The translations under genes and the position numbers were made by a program. The notes below the pieces were generated by a model that saw only the letters and a list, made by a program, of their open reading frames with translations, did no database searches and was not told where the DNA came from. From Okeania sp. SIO1I7 (GTDB taxonomy: Bacteria > Cyanobacteriota > Cyanobacteriia > Cyanobacteriales > Microcoleaceae), in contig JAAHGF010000021.1 in assembly GCA_010672585.1 (NCBI GenBank), positions 68,992 to 132,991 on the forward strand: a stretch of DNA of 64,000 nt, given 5' to 3'. Positions 17,634 to 26,840 of this stretch are shown in pieces (within the stretch, counting starts at the first letter, position 1; the number at the start of each line of letters is the position of its first letter).

Positions 17634-19631
17634 TTAGTAACTAGGAATAAAACAAACTAATTGTCGTTCTAATTTTGATGTAGGAGTAATATTTTTTATT
17701 TTCTGTTCTCCTTCAAGTTCCTCAATAATTTTATAAATTTTTGACTGCTCTATGTTAATAAATTTATTTAGTGTATTTTCAATTATGTTTTTACGCTCCA
17801 TAAAACATTGTGTTTTAATTAAATTTACCACAAAATCCTTCACCTCATCTAAATCTGAATCACTTTGCTGTTCTTGACTATCTGCTAGATCGACTACAGA
17901 TAAATCTTGTAATAAGCTACAATTGTTTAAAATTTGTGATTCACAAATTATTTCTTCTAACTCTTTGAGACTAATAATCTTACCTTCAATCGTTAATTCA
18001 TTAGCGAGAGCAGCATTTACCAAACTATGGTATGTAGCCAAAAAATATACAGATTCCAGGTTTGGTTGAATATGACAATTTTTCAATCTACCTTTAAAAA
18101 TTTTTCTATATATTTTATTGCTCATATTTTTGGCATTTCCCACCTCAGCAGCTCTCACTAAATATAAACTTTTACATAACTTTTTATCCGCCACTTTCTG
18201 ACAAGCATTCATTGTATTATAAAAACTATTCATATTTGGGTCTTCTGTCCAAATTACACCAATTATTTCCTCATTATTTTGTTGTTTATAACTCAAAGAA
18301 TGACTAGCATATTTCCCACTTAATAATTTAGTTTTTACATCTTTCAATCTTACAGCATTTAATACTTCTTGTAGCATTCTAATCAATTCTGGTGCTGCTA
18401 TATCTGTAATTTTATTGATTTTTTTCTGATTTTTTTGATATTTATCTTGCCAAATTAATTTAAAAGTTTCTAATTTTGTTTCTGATGTTGATTTTTGAAC
18501 ATTTCCTGGCTCATCTAATAATTTGCTTTTATATTGATTATATTCCTTACGTCCCAACTCTAATATATTACGAGGTAGAGTTTTACCTCTAGGAAACTTT
18601 TCTGCTAATATTTCTGTTGACAAAGGAAATATAGGTGATTTAGGCTGGGGTTTAGCCAGAGAATGCAAAGGACTCAAACGAGCTGCTAATAAACATTCTC
18701 CTTGCGCTAAAGTAATCGGCTTTAAATGAAAATATCCAGCATTTACTCTAGCTTTATCTGCAGGTTGAATCAATTCAGAATTTTGTTTCCAGGTACTCGT
18801 AATAATACTAATAATTATCAGAAAATTTTGTGGATAATGAGTATGAATACTAGAATTAATATTAAATAAAGCTTGCAAATCCAAAGAACCATTTAATAAC
18901 CGAGGAATATTATCCAGATTATCAAAACATAAAACAATAGGTTGAGATGCAGCCGAAATAATACCCAAGTTAGTCATGATTTTCTGAGCAGAATCTTCAG
19001 AATCTATACTATTTTTAATCCCCAAATATTTTAAATCATCTTCGTCCAAATCATCCCCCCGTAACCACTCACAGGCAATGGATATGTAACTTGGATTTAA
19101 TAGATGATAAAGAGCGCTGAAAAAATCATTAGGATTATAAATGTCAGAAGAATAAATACCTTTGAGATTTCTAATAAATACTCTTCTTTCACCAATAATT
19201 TTTTTTAGTAAACTACCATTCTGGAAAGCCAATAGACCCTTTAACCATAGTAACAACTGAGAATCTGTTTGACCCTCCGGAGTTTTCATCAGAGAATCTA
19301 CTGTTTGACGCAAAATATGACGCCAAATGTAATCACTATCAGGCCAGGGATCGATATAGACAAAAAAGGCTTTTGTGTTGAATAATTTTTTGATTCTCCC
19401 CAAAAGATAACTTTTACCAGAACCAGAGTCACCAGTCAGTATCAATGTTCTGGGACGATGTTCCTGGGCAACCTGTTCTAGCACTGTTTCTATATCAGAG
19501 ATAATATTTTGATGGATAGAATCAACATTTAGGGTCGGATTTTGTTGCTCCTGCCAAAAATTAATAGTATAAAGACTTACTGGGTCAAAAGGATTAACTT
19601 CTCTTTGAATAATCCGATCTATAGATGCCAT
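17634..19631 (-). CDS. AAA+/STAND-like ATPase with C-terminal winged-helix region
   Basis: This is a 665-residue P-loop ATPase. Walker A is GDSGSGKS at 67-74 and Walker B is IVLCFDNLDN at 232-241. The N-terminal helix (about 10-60, EVNPFDPVSLYTINFW) precedes the NTPase as in Orc1/Cdc6- or AAA_22-type switches. The middle (380-560) contains a region resembling a nuclease-like or sensor fold (EIIGVIWTEDPNMNSF; KLCKSLYLVRAAEVGNA). The last 80 residues look like a winged helix ending FIPSY, similar to the FIIPY end of the neighbouring winged-helix protein. It lies between the Cas4-like gene and the winged-helix gene on the same strand. The function is unknown; a DNA-bound molecular switch is inferred. 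Confidence 0.75.
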   Translation of the reverse strand: MASIDRIIQREVNPFDPVSLYTINFWQEQQNPTLNVDSIHQNIISDIETVLEQVAQEHRPRTLILTGDSGSGKSYLLGRIKKLFNTKAFFVYIDPWPDSDYIWRHILRQTVDSLMKTPEGQTDSQLLLWLKGLLAFQNGSLLKKIIGERRVFIRNLKGIYSSDIYNPNDFFSALYHLLNPSYISIACEWLRGDDLDEDDLKYLGIKNSIDSEDSAQKIMTNLGIISAASQPIVLCFDNLDNIPRLLNGSLDLQALFNINSSIHTHYPQNFLIIISIITSTWKQNSELIQPADKARVNAGYFHLKPITLAQGECLLAARLSPLHSLAKPQPKSPIFPLSTEILAEKFPRGKTLPRNILELGRKEYNQYKSKLLDEPGNVQKSTSETKLETFKLIWQDKYQKNQKKINKITDIAAPELIRMLQEVLNAVRLKDVKTKLLSGKYASHSLSYKQQNNEEIIGVIWTEDPNMNSFYNTMNACQKVADKKLCKSLYLVRAAEVGNAKNMSNKIYRKIFKGRLKNCHIQPNLESVYFLATYHSLVNAALANELTIEGKIISLKELEEIICESQILNNCSLLQDLSVVDLADSQEQQSDSDLDEVKDFVVNLIKTQCFMERKNIIENTLNKFINIEQSKIYKIIEELEGEQKIKNITPTSKLERQLVCFIPSY

Positions 19632-19739
19632 ACTATAAACTGATAATATTTTTTGGATTGGTTAGAGAATTACGATAACAGATATAGGAAAATTGGTGTT
19701 GCTGAAGCGCGTGTATGATATTAATCTTAATTATTTAGG

Positions 19740-19812
19740 AGTCAACCCACCCCTAACCAAACCCCTAACCCCTCCCAGGAGGGGAGCTAGGAGGGGGACT
19801 CAGGACTCAGGA
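19740..19812. repeat. G/C palindromic hairpin insertion
   Basis: CAACCCACCCCTAACCAAAC, then CCCCTCCCAGGAGGGG and AGGAGGGGGACTCAGG. The inner CCCCTCC-CA-GGAGGGG core is the same as in the two hairpins inserted in tnpB (60010 and 60672). It separates the ATPase from the winged-helix gene (gap 19632-19937); nothing else is seen there beyond more G-rich and CAGGA-type repeats. Confidence 0.8.
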
Positions 19813-19937
19813 GGGAAGAAAAAAGAAGAAAGAGTAGTAGAAGGAGAAAGTTTTTTGTTCGCGCTCTTATCCGCAATTCGTAGCTCCCCCGGAGGGGACA
19901 CAGGACATCATACCTCAAATCACCAACGCCGGAAAAT

Positions 19938-20759
19938 TTAGTAGGGAATGATAAAAAATAAACTGCCACCAATATCTTGAGGTATAGCTGCTTCAAATTC
20001 TTCTGGAGTGTAGGAGCTGACTTCTTGTAAGGAACTTAATTCTATTTGGTCACTTTTTTCTAGACGGTAAAGTGCTAGATTTAGTTCTTCTCTAGATAAA
20101 GGAGGTTGTAACTTGTGTCGCAGATGAAAAATGGGTAGATAGTTATTTGTACCTAGATTTTGGTCTAAATCTCGAATCACAGCTAAAACCTCAGAGTCAG
20201 TAGGTTTGTCAAGCATTTGGGAAAACTGCTGTTTTTCTTGCTTAGGGAAGTAAAGGGAACAGTTGGTACGCATTAAATCAAGATAGTCGCTCAACATTTT
20301 TAAGGATATCTCTTTTGCAGTGCTGCGAGAAGAATATTCTTGGCACAAAAATTGCTTTCCTTTTTCTGTCAACCAGACATCCTTGATTTTTTGATCGATA
20401 ACTTTAATCAAACCTTGCTCTAGTAAGTCTGTGATAACAGCATTCCTATAGCTAGTATCAATACCAGTCTCCGCTGGAGAAATAGCACCCTTAGCAGTAG
20501 CTTTCAGCACTTTCAATTCTTCAGTGGTGAGTGAGTTAACAGCTTTTTTATGATTGAGGAGTGATTTTCCTTGAGGTGTTATATTAATTTTTGTAACTTC
20601 TCTAGTAAATTTTACCAACCCTTGATCGCCAAGTCTGGAACAAATTTCATTTTTCTCAGAGACCTTTATTTCAGACTCTAGTTGAATTTTAGCAAAAGAT
20701 ACTTGATAATTTTGATAGCTAAGTAATTTTAAAAGAAATTTTAAATCTTTAACATTCAT
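19938..20759 (-). CDS. Winged-helix protein
   Basis: This is a 273-residue protein with at least two winged-helix-like units: residues 1-70 (SRLGDQGLVKFTREVTKINI, wing-like TPQGKSLL) and 75-140 (AVITDLLEQGLIKVID ... VWLTEKGKQFL), then a helical part and a third possible unit (210-273, LNLALYRLEKSDQIEL) ending GGSLFFIIPY. The tail resembles the end of the ATPase encoded downstream. It is probably a DNA-binding component of the same locus. The ATG is followed at once by a structured helix, supporting this start. The gene is transcribed divergently from the ParB-like coiled-coil gene across a 758-base gap. Confidence 0.7.
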   Translation of the reverse strand: MNVKDLKFLLKLLSYQNYQVSFAKIQLESEIKVSEKNEICSRLGDQGLVKFTREVTKINITPQGKSLLNHKKAVNSLTTEELKVLKATAKGAISPAETGIDTSYRNAVITDLLEQGLIKVIDQKIKDVWLTEKGKQFLCQEYSSRSTAKEISLKMLSDYLDLMRTNCSLYFPKQEKQQFSQMLDKPTDSEVLAVIRDLDQNLGTNNYLPIFHLRHKLQPPLSREELNLALYRLEKSDQIELSSLQEVSSYTPEEFEAAIPQDIGGSLFFIIPY

Positions 20760-21517
20760 GCGATCGTCTGTTCCTCACTTGCAAAAATCAGCCAATTAAT
20801 ATTATTATTAATCAGATAGGTACCCCCTTGACTATTTTGCGCAAAAAAGTTAAAAAATAACTTCAGACACTTGAATGGAGTTACGCGATCGCTCTGTGAC
20901 ATGGCCAGAAAATATACTGCCATCAGTTAATTCAGTTCAGAGAAATTTAAGCCGATCGCCATTCCTACAGTCCTAAGTGGGTAATACCTAGTCAAATTGT
21001 AGTAGTAAAGTGATAACTACAATAAAAGGTAGTAAGTGTTTACTGAGTTCATAGCAAAAAATCAATTGCTACTAAGATCATAATTATTTGTCTTCCATAG
21101 TAAATGAAAGTATGCTAAAGTAACTTTGTGAAAGTAAAATCTGGGTAAGAAAAAAAATACACTAAGGCATAGTAAAAACCAACAAGTTAAAAAAGTAATG
21201 TTGGAGATCATACTTACTTATAGCTGTATGAATTTCTAGCCTAAGAATTAATTATAATTTCCCAGATTATGCAATAATCATAAATCCTGTTTAGCAGCAC
21301 TAAGCAGTTTGCGAACTCCCACCACCTAATCCTATTTTATCAAACTGTGATGAAATTATGATTTTTCCAATAGCTGTAATAGCTGAAAATCTTGCTTGAA
21401 TTTCTCAAAAGTGATAAAGAGGAGTCACAAAGAAAATGTCACCGGGAGAATGCTATCTAGGCAGTATTAGCCTAAAACCTTTATTTGATTTTAGGAACCA
21501 AGGAAAGTTGAAAGCAA
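20760..21517. other. Divergent promoter region between winged-helix and ParB-like genes
   Basis: No convincing gene. It contains two HIP1-like sites, many TAGTA/AGTAA words, and near the right end a possible leader (ATGTCACCGGGAGAATG... at 21436) that overlaps the next gene in another frame and lacks coding character. It is long enough to hold regulatory sites for both flanking genes. Confidence 0.5.
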
Positions 21518-22642
21518 ATGGTTTCATCAACGAAGCGAAAAAATCGACAAGAAGATTTACCAGTACAACCAGTAAGTTTGGAATTGACTCCCATATCCAA
21601 AATTACTGTACCAGACTCTCAGATGAGAGATATTCCTGCTGAAAGACATGAAGCTTTAGTTAAGAGTCTTTCTGAACAAGGCAGTAACTTAATCCCATTA
21701 ATTGTCAGATTGACAGATAATGACGATTCCGAGCAGCAGTACGAAATTGTTCGTGGTGCTGATTGGTATCAAGTTGCAAAAGAAGCTGAAATCAAGGAAC
21801 TATGGGCCTGGATTTATGAAATGACAGATGAACAAGCAAAGATAGCTGTAGCAGAGATAGAGCAGTTAACTCAACCACCTGTTATAGAAACACCAAGCTT
21901 TGAGCATCTAATGCAAAAACTTGAGGTATCATTCGATAAAAAAGTAGATTCTCTCACCAAAAAAATCGATCAATCTATCAAGAAAAATGAGGAGGTACTC
22001 AAAAAACAAGTAAAATCTTTGCAAGATCGAGGGACGGATGCTGTTCAAATTGAACAGCTCAAAAATTTGATTACAAATCTAGAAAATTCAGTTAACGATA
22101 AGGTAGAAAAATTGGCAAGAAAAATTACAAGTTCAACAACAAAAAAAACAACATCTAATTCTTTATCAGGAGTAAATGTGGACTTATTATCAAAACAACT
22201 TGACGATCTCGATAAACAAATAGAGAAAAAACTGGAAGGGATTGTCAAAACAATTAATCAGTTCTCCCAGTCAGTTCAAGATATTGAAGATGACTTAAAA
22301 ACTCAAGTATCAGCTGTTCGGCGTCAATTACAGACAATACCAGAAGTTGATACTACCGAAGAAGTTCCAGCTAAAGCTGAGACAACACGCAAGACAACAA
22401 CCAAGAGTAAACCAAGTTCTACATCATCAAGGTCTAAGGCCAGTACAACAAAAACTACTACTAGAAAGACTAAAGCTCAAGCAGCTCCTGTAGAGCCAGA
22501 AGTGCCCATTGATGATTATGATACTAAATCACTCAGACAACTGAAAAAAATTGCCCAAGAACGGAAACTTCGTGGCTATGCGCGCATGAAACGTCCTGAA
22601 ATTCTCAAAGCTCTTCGAGAAGCTGACGCTGCTGCTAGTTAG
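21518..22642 (+). CDS. ParB-N-like protein with long coiled coil and SAP/Rho-N tail
   Basis: This 374-residue protein begins with a ParB/Srx-like domain (about 15-110: SLELTPISKITVPDSQMRDI, SLSEQGSNLIPLIVRL, YEIVRGADWYQVAKEA). A long coiled coil follows (about 118-285, repeated KKVDSLTKKIDQSIKKNEE-type heptads). A basic Thr/Ser/Lys linker (about 290-335) leads to a C-terminal 40-residue SAP/Rho-N-type module (YDTKSLRQLKKIAQERKLRG ... RPEILKALREA), which binds nucleic acid in other proteins. It lacks a ParB helix-turn-helix and has no ParA next to it. The start has AAGGAAAG 12 bases upstream. The domain order parallels the 244-residue ParB-like protein at 14913. The role is unknown. Confidence 0.75.
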   Translation: MVSSTKRKNRQEDLPVQPVSLELTPISKITVPDSQMRDIPAERHEALVKSLSEQGSNLIPLIVRLTDNDDSEQQYEIVRGADWYQVAKEAEIKELWAWIYEMTDEQAKIAVAEIEQLTQPPVIETPSFEHLMQKLEVSFDKKVDSLTKKIDQSIKKNEEVLKKQVKSLQDRGTDAVQIEQLKNLITNLENSVNDKVEKLARKITSSTTKKTTSNSLSGVNVDLLSKQLDDLDKQIEKKLEGIVKTINQFSQSVQDIEDDLKTQVSAVRRQLQTIPEVDTTEEVPAKAETTRKTTTKSKPSSTSSRSKASTTKTTTRKTKAQAAPVEPEVPIDDYDTKSLRQLKKIAQERKLRGYARMKRPEILKALREADAAAS

Positions 22643-22943
22643 AATGAGTGTAATCTGAATTTCACTAGCCAAAATTGTTCAAATTGTGGTCAAGCTCTTA
22701 AGAAGTCATTATCACTTAGAACCCACAAATGTCCGCATTGTGGCTATATTGCTGACGCGAGACCACAATGCAGCAAGGAACATTTTGGCTAAAGGTTTAG
22801 AGATGTTAGGAGCAATAGTAAACAGTACCAAGGGGCACGCCTCTTACAGAGGAGCTGCGCTAACGGAACCTGGGGGAAACCTGTTTGCGGAGCATTCTGA
22901 AGGAAAAGCTACGGGAGAGTCCGACCTCTGGAGAGCGCGATAG
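22643..22943 (+). pseudogene. IS200/IS605 TnpB C-terminal remnant
   Basis: Only the C-terminal part of a TnpB remains. The zinc ribbon is clear (CSNCGQ ... CPHCGYIAD), followed, after a one-base insertion near 22757, by RDHNAARNILAKGLEMLGA, the conserved RuvC-III region with its catalytic aspartate. The tail (GHASYRGAALTEPGG...) is typical of the TnpB end but altered by a GCGGAGCATTC repeat. The N-terminal two thirds and the element ends are missing. It begins directly after the ParB-like stop codon. Confidence 0.85.
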
Positions 22944-23096
22944 CAATATGGCTAGTTTAAGTTGTCTCTGTGAGCGTAGAATCATCAATGATGAGAATCC
23001 CCCATCATAATCTCTAATTTGATGCCGGGAGTATGTCAATCCTCCTAAATACTTAACCAATCTATAACTGTTTAACCGGATTTGATATTATGTCCT

Positions 23097-23193
23097 ACTC
23101 CCTTCCCGCTAGAAGATTACCTAACCAAATTTGGCTATAAACTATATGCTGCAAGGATTTACTGATTAGAACTTTGCACCGGGAAGGGAGTAA
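23097..23193. repeat. 97-bp element bounded by 13-bp perfect inverted repeats
   Basis: TACTCCCTTCCCG (23097-23109) and CGGGAAGGGAGTA (23181-23193) are exact inverted copies enclosing 71 bases. The element has no coding capacity. It could be a tiny MITE or a structured RNA. The rest of 22944-23313 shows nothing. Confidence 0.75.
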
Positions 23194-23313
23194 CTGGACT
23201 TGGGCAAAAAAAATGGCCTGTATGATTACTAAGCCAATATGGAGTAATCATCATCTTCTAGGAAGATTGATCGAGTGGCGATCGCTAAAAAATTATCCCT
23301 AGTTATTTCCAAC

Positions 23314-24303
23314 TTAAGTAGTTGCTTTTCTAACTCGATCAGCATAGTCTTGAGGACGAATTTTCCTAAAACTTTGCAAAGCAAATTGTCGTAAATTTAG
23401 GGGTAGGTAAGATAATACTAAAGCAAATTTAGTCTTGAATGAAGTTCCTAGTATTTGGCTTGATTCTTGTAATAATTTTCTCCCTTTAACACTTTCACCC
23501 TTTTCAATTAATCTAATTCCTAGATTCTGTTTCGTATCTGCTAACCTAAATAAACGTAATTTTTCCAATTTCTGGTCGTCAAATTTATAACTATTAATAC
23601 AGAAAGTTTTAGCAGATAAAAAGTGAATATCTTGTTTTAAACTGGTTTGACGATTATGAAAACGATATTCCATGAGATATTCTGGAATAAAATATCCCAC
23701 TTTTCCGATTACTGCTAATCTGACCAACAAATCAAAGTCTTCACATCCATCTGCTTCAGGCCGCATATAATCAACTTCTTGTAGACAAGAGCGACGAAAC
23801 AAAGTTGAACCCACCTGCAAACTTTGGTATTGAAATGTTTCTTTAAGCAGGTTAGGGATAATTCCTTGCTCCAACTTATCCTTTCCCCACTTAGCTGCAT
23901 TCTCTTTCGTGGCAACTTCCTCCCGTTCACTTTTTTCATTAATAACCCAATGACTTGTACAGACAAAATCTACATTTTGCATCTCATCTAATACTGCCAC
24001 AGTTTTCTCTAAAAATTCTGGAGTCAAGGCATCATCATCATCAAATTTGATGAAATAATCCCCCGTAGCAGCATCAAAACCAGAACGCATATTTTTACTA
24101 CGTCCAATATTTTGAGGATGCTGAATATAGTGAATTCTGGAGTCATTCCACTGACTAACTACTTCAGCAGTATTATCTTTTGAACCATCATCAGTTATGA
24201 TTAATTCAAAATCATTGTAAGTTTGATTCAAAACACTATTTACTGCATAAGGCAGCAAATTTGCTCGGTTATAAGTGGGAATGCAAATACTAACTTTTGT
24301 CAT
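23314..24303 (-). CDS. Family 2 glycosyltransferase
   Basis: This 329-residue GT-A fold glycosyltransferase transfers a sugar from a nucleotide donor onto a surface glycan. The GT2 start VSICIPTYNRANLLPYAVNS, LIITDDGSKDNTAEV, and the DXD-type FDDDD (residues 87-91) are present, with the acceptor-side region GCEDFDLLVRLA (about 185-196). It has a basic C-terminus and no clear membrane span. It precedes two sulfotransferase genes on the same strand, with a 90-base gap, so glycan assembly and sulfation may be linked. Confidence 0.9.
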   Translation of the reverse strand: MTKVSICIPTYNRANLLPYAVNSVLNQTYNDFELIITDDGSKDNTAEVVSQWNDSRIHYIQHPQNIGRSKNMRSGFDAATGDYFIKFDDDDALTPEFLEKTVAVLDEMQNVDFVCTSHWVINEKSEREEVATKENAAKWGKDKLEQGIIPNLLKETFQYQSLQVGSTLFRRSCLQEVDYMRPEADGCEDFDLLVRLAVIGKVGYFIPEYLMEYRFHNRQTSLKQDIHFLSAKTFCINSYKFDDQKLEKLRLFRLADTKQNLGIRLIEKGESVKGRKLLQESSQILGTSFKTKFALVLSYLPLNLRQFALQSFRKIRPQDYADRVRKATT

Positions 24304-24393
24304 AAGGAATTACATAATTTATGTGATAGTTTTAATAGATAATTAACCCGATTTTGAATGATAAATAATGGTTAATTTATTACTGATTATTTC

Positions 24394-25320
24394 TTAATTA
24401 ATTAAAGATTCTGTGCCGGGAATATGACCAAATATTCGCTCTGAATATTTCAATATTTTCTGATTATTAAATAGCTCTCTATATCTAGGATTATCGGCTA
24501 CTTTTTGCCATCGGTTTAAGACATCCATTGATGTTGCTTTGCCATCAAATTCTTTTCCTTCAAATGAACTGCCTCCACCTTGACCCGCAACCTTATTAAT
24601 GCCTACATCAGAAAATTCCATTTGCAGTTTATCAGCAATATTGCGCCGATATTCAACATCAGTAAACCATTGATTATAGTTTATACAAATTTTGTTTTGT
24701 TTGAGATAATTTGTTTCTCCTAAATACTCTTTTGCATAATTAATCCACAAATCAGCAACTGTTTTATTAGGATTTCTTACTGATAAAAAATTATTTCCGT
24801 AACTGCTTTCTCCTAAATATAAATTATTTTTTTCTTTCTGTAATCTATTCTTTAATCTACTTGCAAATAAGTTAAAAGGATCTCTAAGAATAAGTACTTC
24901 ATATCTAGTACCACTTTTGCCAAAATATAAGTCATGCTTGCTCTCAAATATCCAGTTTGTAATCTCTTGCAAAGTATAATCCTCATAACTGCGAATCAAG
25001 CAATCTTTTTTGACAAATGGATAGTTTTCTCTGAGATTTTCATACTTTTGGCGTAAGGCATTTATGTTAACTTTTAAATCGTTCCAAAATTCTATCTTAC
25101 CTGTTTGCTGACCTTTAATCCAGTTAATAATTGCATGATTCCCAGTGCGCCTCATGCCTACTACTCGAATTTCCTTCTGATTAACTATTTCTGATAGTAT
25201 ATCTTGCTGAGTAACTATGATGATGAAATCTTTAAGATTATCTTTGAAAAAACGCTGACCTTGATGGAATACTTTGTTTGGGGATTTTAATGCTTTAACT
25301 ATCAGTGATTTTTGTACCAT
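24394..25320 (-). CDS. Sulfotransferase family protein
   Basis: This 308-residue protein has PAPS-binding hallmarks. A 5'-PSB-like loop is EIRVVGMRRTGNHAIINW (about 51-68) and a 3'-phosphate motif is LILRDPFNLFASRL (about 142-155). Such enzymes sulfate surface polysaccharide or other hydroxyl acceptors. A glycine-serine rich segment (GINKVAGQGGGSSFEGKEFD) lies near 250. It is the intact copy of a tandem pair; the other copy (25658-26591) is frameshifted. Their last 270 bases or so are nearly identical while the N-terminal halves diverge. Confidence 0.8.
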   Translation of the reverse strand: MVQKSLIVKALKSPNKVFHQGQRFFKDNLKDFIIIVTQQDILSEIVNQKEIRVVGMRRTGNHAIINWIKGQQTGKIEFWNDLKVNINALRQKYENLRENYPFVKKDCLIRSYEDYTLQEITNWIFESKHDLYFGKSGTRYEVLILRDPFNLFASRLKNRLQKEKNNLYLGESSYGNNFLSVRNPNKTVADLWINYAKEYLGETNYLKQNKICINYNQWFTDVEYRRNIADKLQMEFSDVGINKVAGQGGGSSFEGKEFDGKATSMDVLNRWQKVADNPRYRELFNNQKILKYSERIFGHIPGTESLIN

Positions 25321-25352
25321 AATATCTATATCCTAAGATTAAAATATCAACT

Positions 25353-25629
25353 TTATAGCAGAAGGAAGAAGGAAGAAGGAAGAAGGAAAAATATTACGTT
25401 GTCTTAGTTTTAAGCTTTTTACCGAATAATTAGGTTTAAAGCCTCTCCTTTAAAGGAGAAACCAGCGGTCGAGGGATGGCGATCTTCGGAGCGGCTCTGA
25501 TAAGAGCGGTCTCCTCGCAGGCCTCCAATCGACCAAGATCAGAAAAAATTTTCCTTTGAGCCAATCCTCTTCTTTTCAAGGAAAGGTAATTGTTAATTAT
25601 TAATTGTTAATTATTAATTATTAATTGTC
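25353..25629. repeat. R5 fragment plus R1 repeat between the sulfotransferase copies
   Basis: An inverted R5 fragment (GGAAGAAGGAAGAAGG ... TTTTAAGCTTTTT) is followed from ACCGAATAATTAGG (25421) by a full R1: CCTTTAAAGG palindrome, ACCAGCGGTCG, short GC-rich core, AATCGACCAAGATC, CAAGGAAAGGTAATTG, then TTAATTATTAA iterations. Confidence 0.85.
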
Positions 25630-25657
25630 CTAGCCTTTCCTTCCACTGCTATATTAC

Positions 25658-26591
25658 TTAATTAATTAAAGATTCCGTACCGGGAATATGACCAAATATT
25701 CGCTCTGAATATTTCAATATTTCCTGATTAAAAAACTGCTTGTATTGAGGATTATCGGCTACTTTTTTCCATCGGTTTAAGACATCCATTGATGTTGCTT
25801 TGCCATCAAATTCTTTTCCTTCAAATGAACTTCCTCCACCTTGACCCGCAACCTTATTAATGCCTACATCAGAAAATTCCATTTGCAGTTTATCAGCAAT
25901 ATTGCGCCGATATTCAACATCAGTAAACCATTGATTATAATTTACACAAACTTTGTTGTGCTTGAGATAGTTTGTTTCTCCTAAATATTCTTTGGCATAG
26001 TCAATCCATAAATCAATCATGGTTTTATTCGGAGAATTTACTGATAAAAAATGTGCTGCCTTAGAAGATATCTTTAGTCTACTTGCAAACAGATTAAAAG
26101 GGTCTCTAATAATAAGTAAATCGTACCTAGTAGCACTTTTTCCTAAGTATAGGTCGTGGTTACGTTCAAATTTATCACTTGCTATCTGCTCCAGGGAAAA
26201 ATATTCATAGCTGTAAATCAAACAATCTCTTTATAATAAAATTTCCCTTAGCTTGTTGGCGGTTATTTTCTATTGCCCATTTATGTTCTGGAAATTTATC
26301 TCGTAGATTTTCATACTTGTACCGATAGGGGTTTTGATTGGCTAACACATTATTAATAAATCCCACTTCACCATTATGCTGACTTTTAACCCAGTTAATA
26401 ATGGCATGATTCCCACTACGTTTCATACCTGCCACTCGAATTTCCTTTTGATTAACTATTTCTGAAAGTTTGTGTTGTTGGGTAATAATTCTGATAAAAT
26501 CTTCAACATTATGTGCTACAAAACGTTTACCTTTCTTCAAGGCTAGATTTGGTTTTTTTAATGCTTTAACTATATTTGACTTTTCCACCAT
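25658..26591 (-). pseudogene. Second sulfotransferase copy, frameshifted
   Basis: The N-terminal part (26591 to about 26220; EIRVAGMKRSGNHAIINW PSB loop) and C-terminal part (about 26226 to 25658; LLIIRDPFNLFASRL) belong to one sulfotransferase but lie in different frames. The break falls around KGNFIIKR / DCLIYSYEYF, judged against the intact paralogue's KKDCLIRSYEDYT. The C-terminal portion is almost identical to the upstream copy (QMEFSDVGINKVAGQGGGSS), pointing to recent duplication or gene conversion. A GAGA-type short repeat at the break could be the slippage site. Confidence 0.85.
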
Positions 26592-26840
26592 AAAATCTAT
26601 TTGTAAAATTAAAATATTCAGAATCTAACTAAAATTAATAATATAGCAATTTCCAAAAAGCGCGAGGTACAAAATTCCTTGGTTTAAGGGAGTAGGGAGT
26701 CGTAATTCTCCTTCCGTAGGAATCGATCAATAAGAAAAACAACTGTACCTCATTAGTTTGGAAAACGCTATATAATATTGCCATTAAATATAATAAATTA
26801 CCTGTATATAGAAAAAAATCTAGAGGAACTTACCAACTGT

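Noticed and set aside
19693-19996. Frames on both strands between the ATPase and winged-helix genes
   Set aside because: They translate palindromic G/C repeats and CAGGA iterations; low-complexity.
21436-21642. 68-residue frame overlapping the ParB-like gene start
   Set aside because: It overlaps the real gene in another frame, and the region after 21518 clearly encodes the ParB-like protein.
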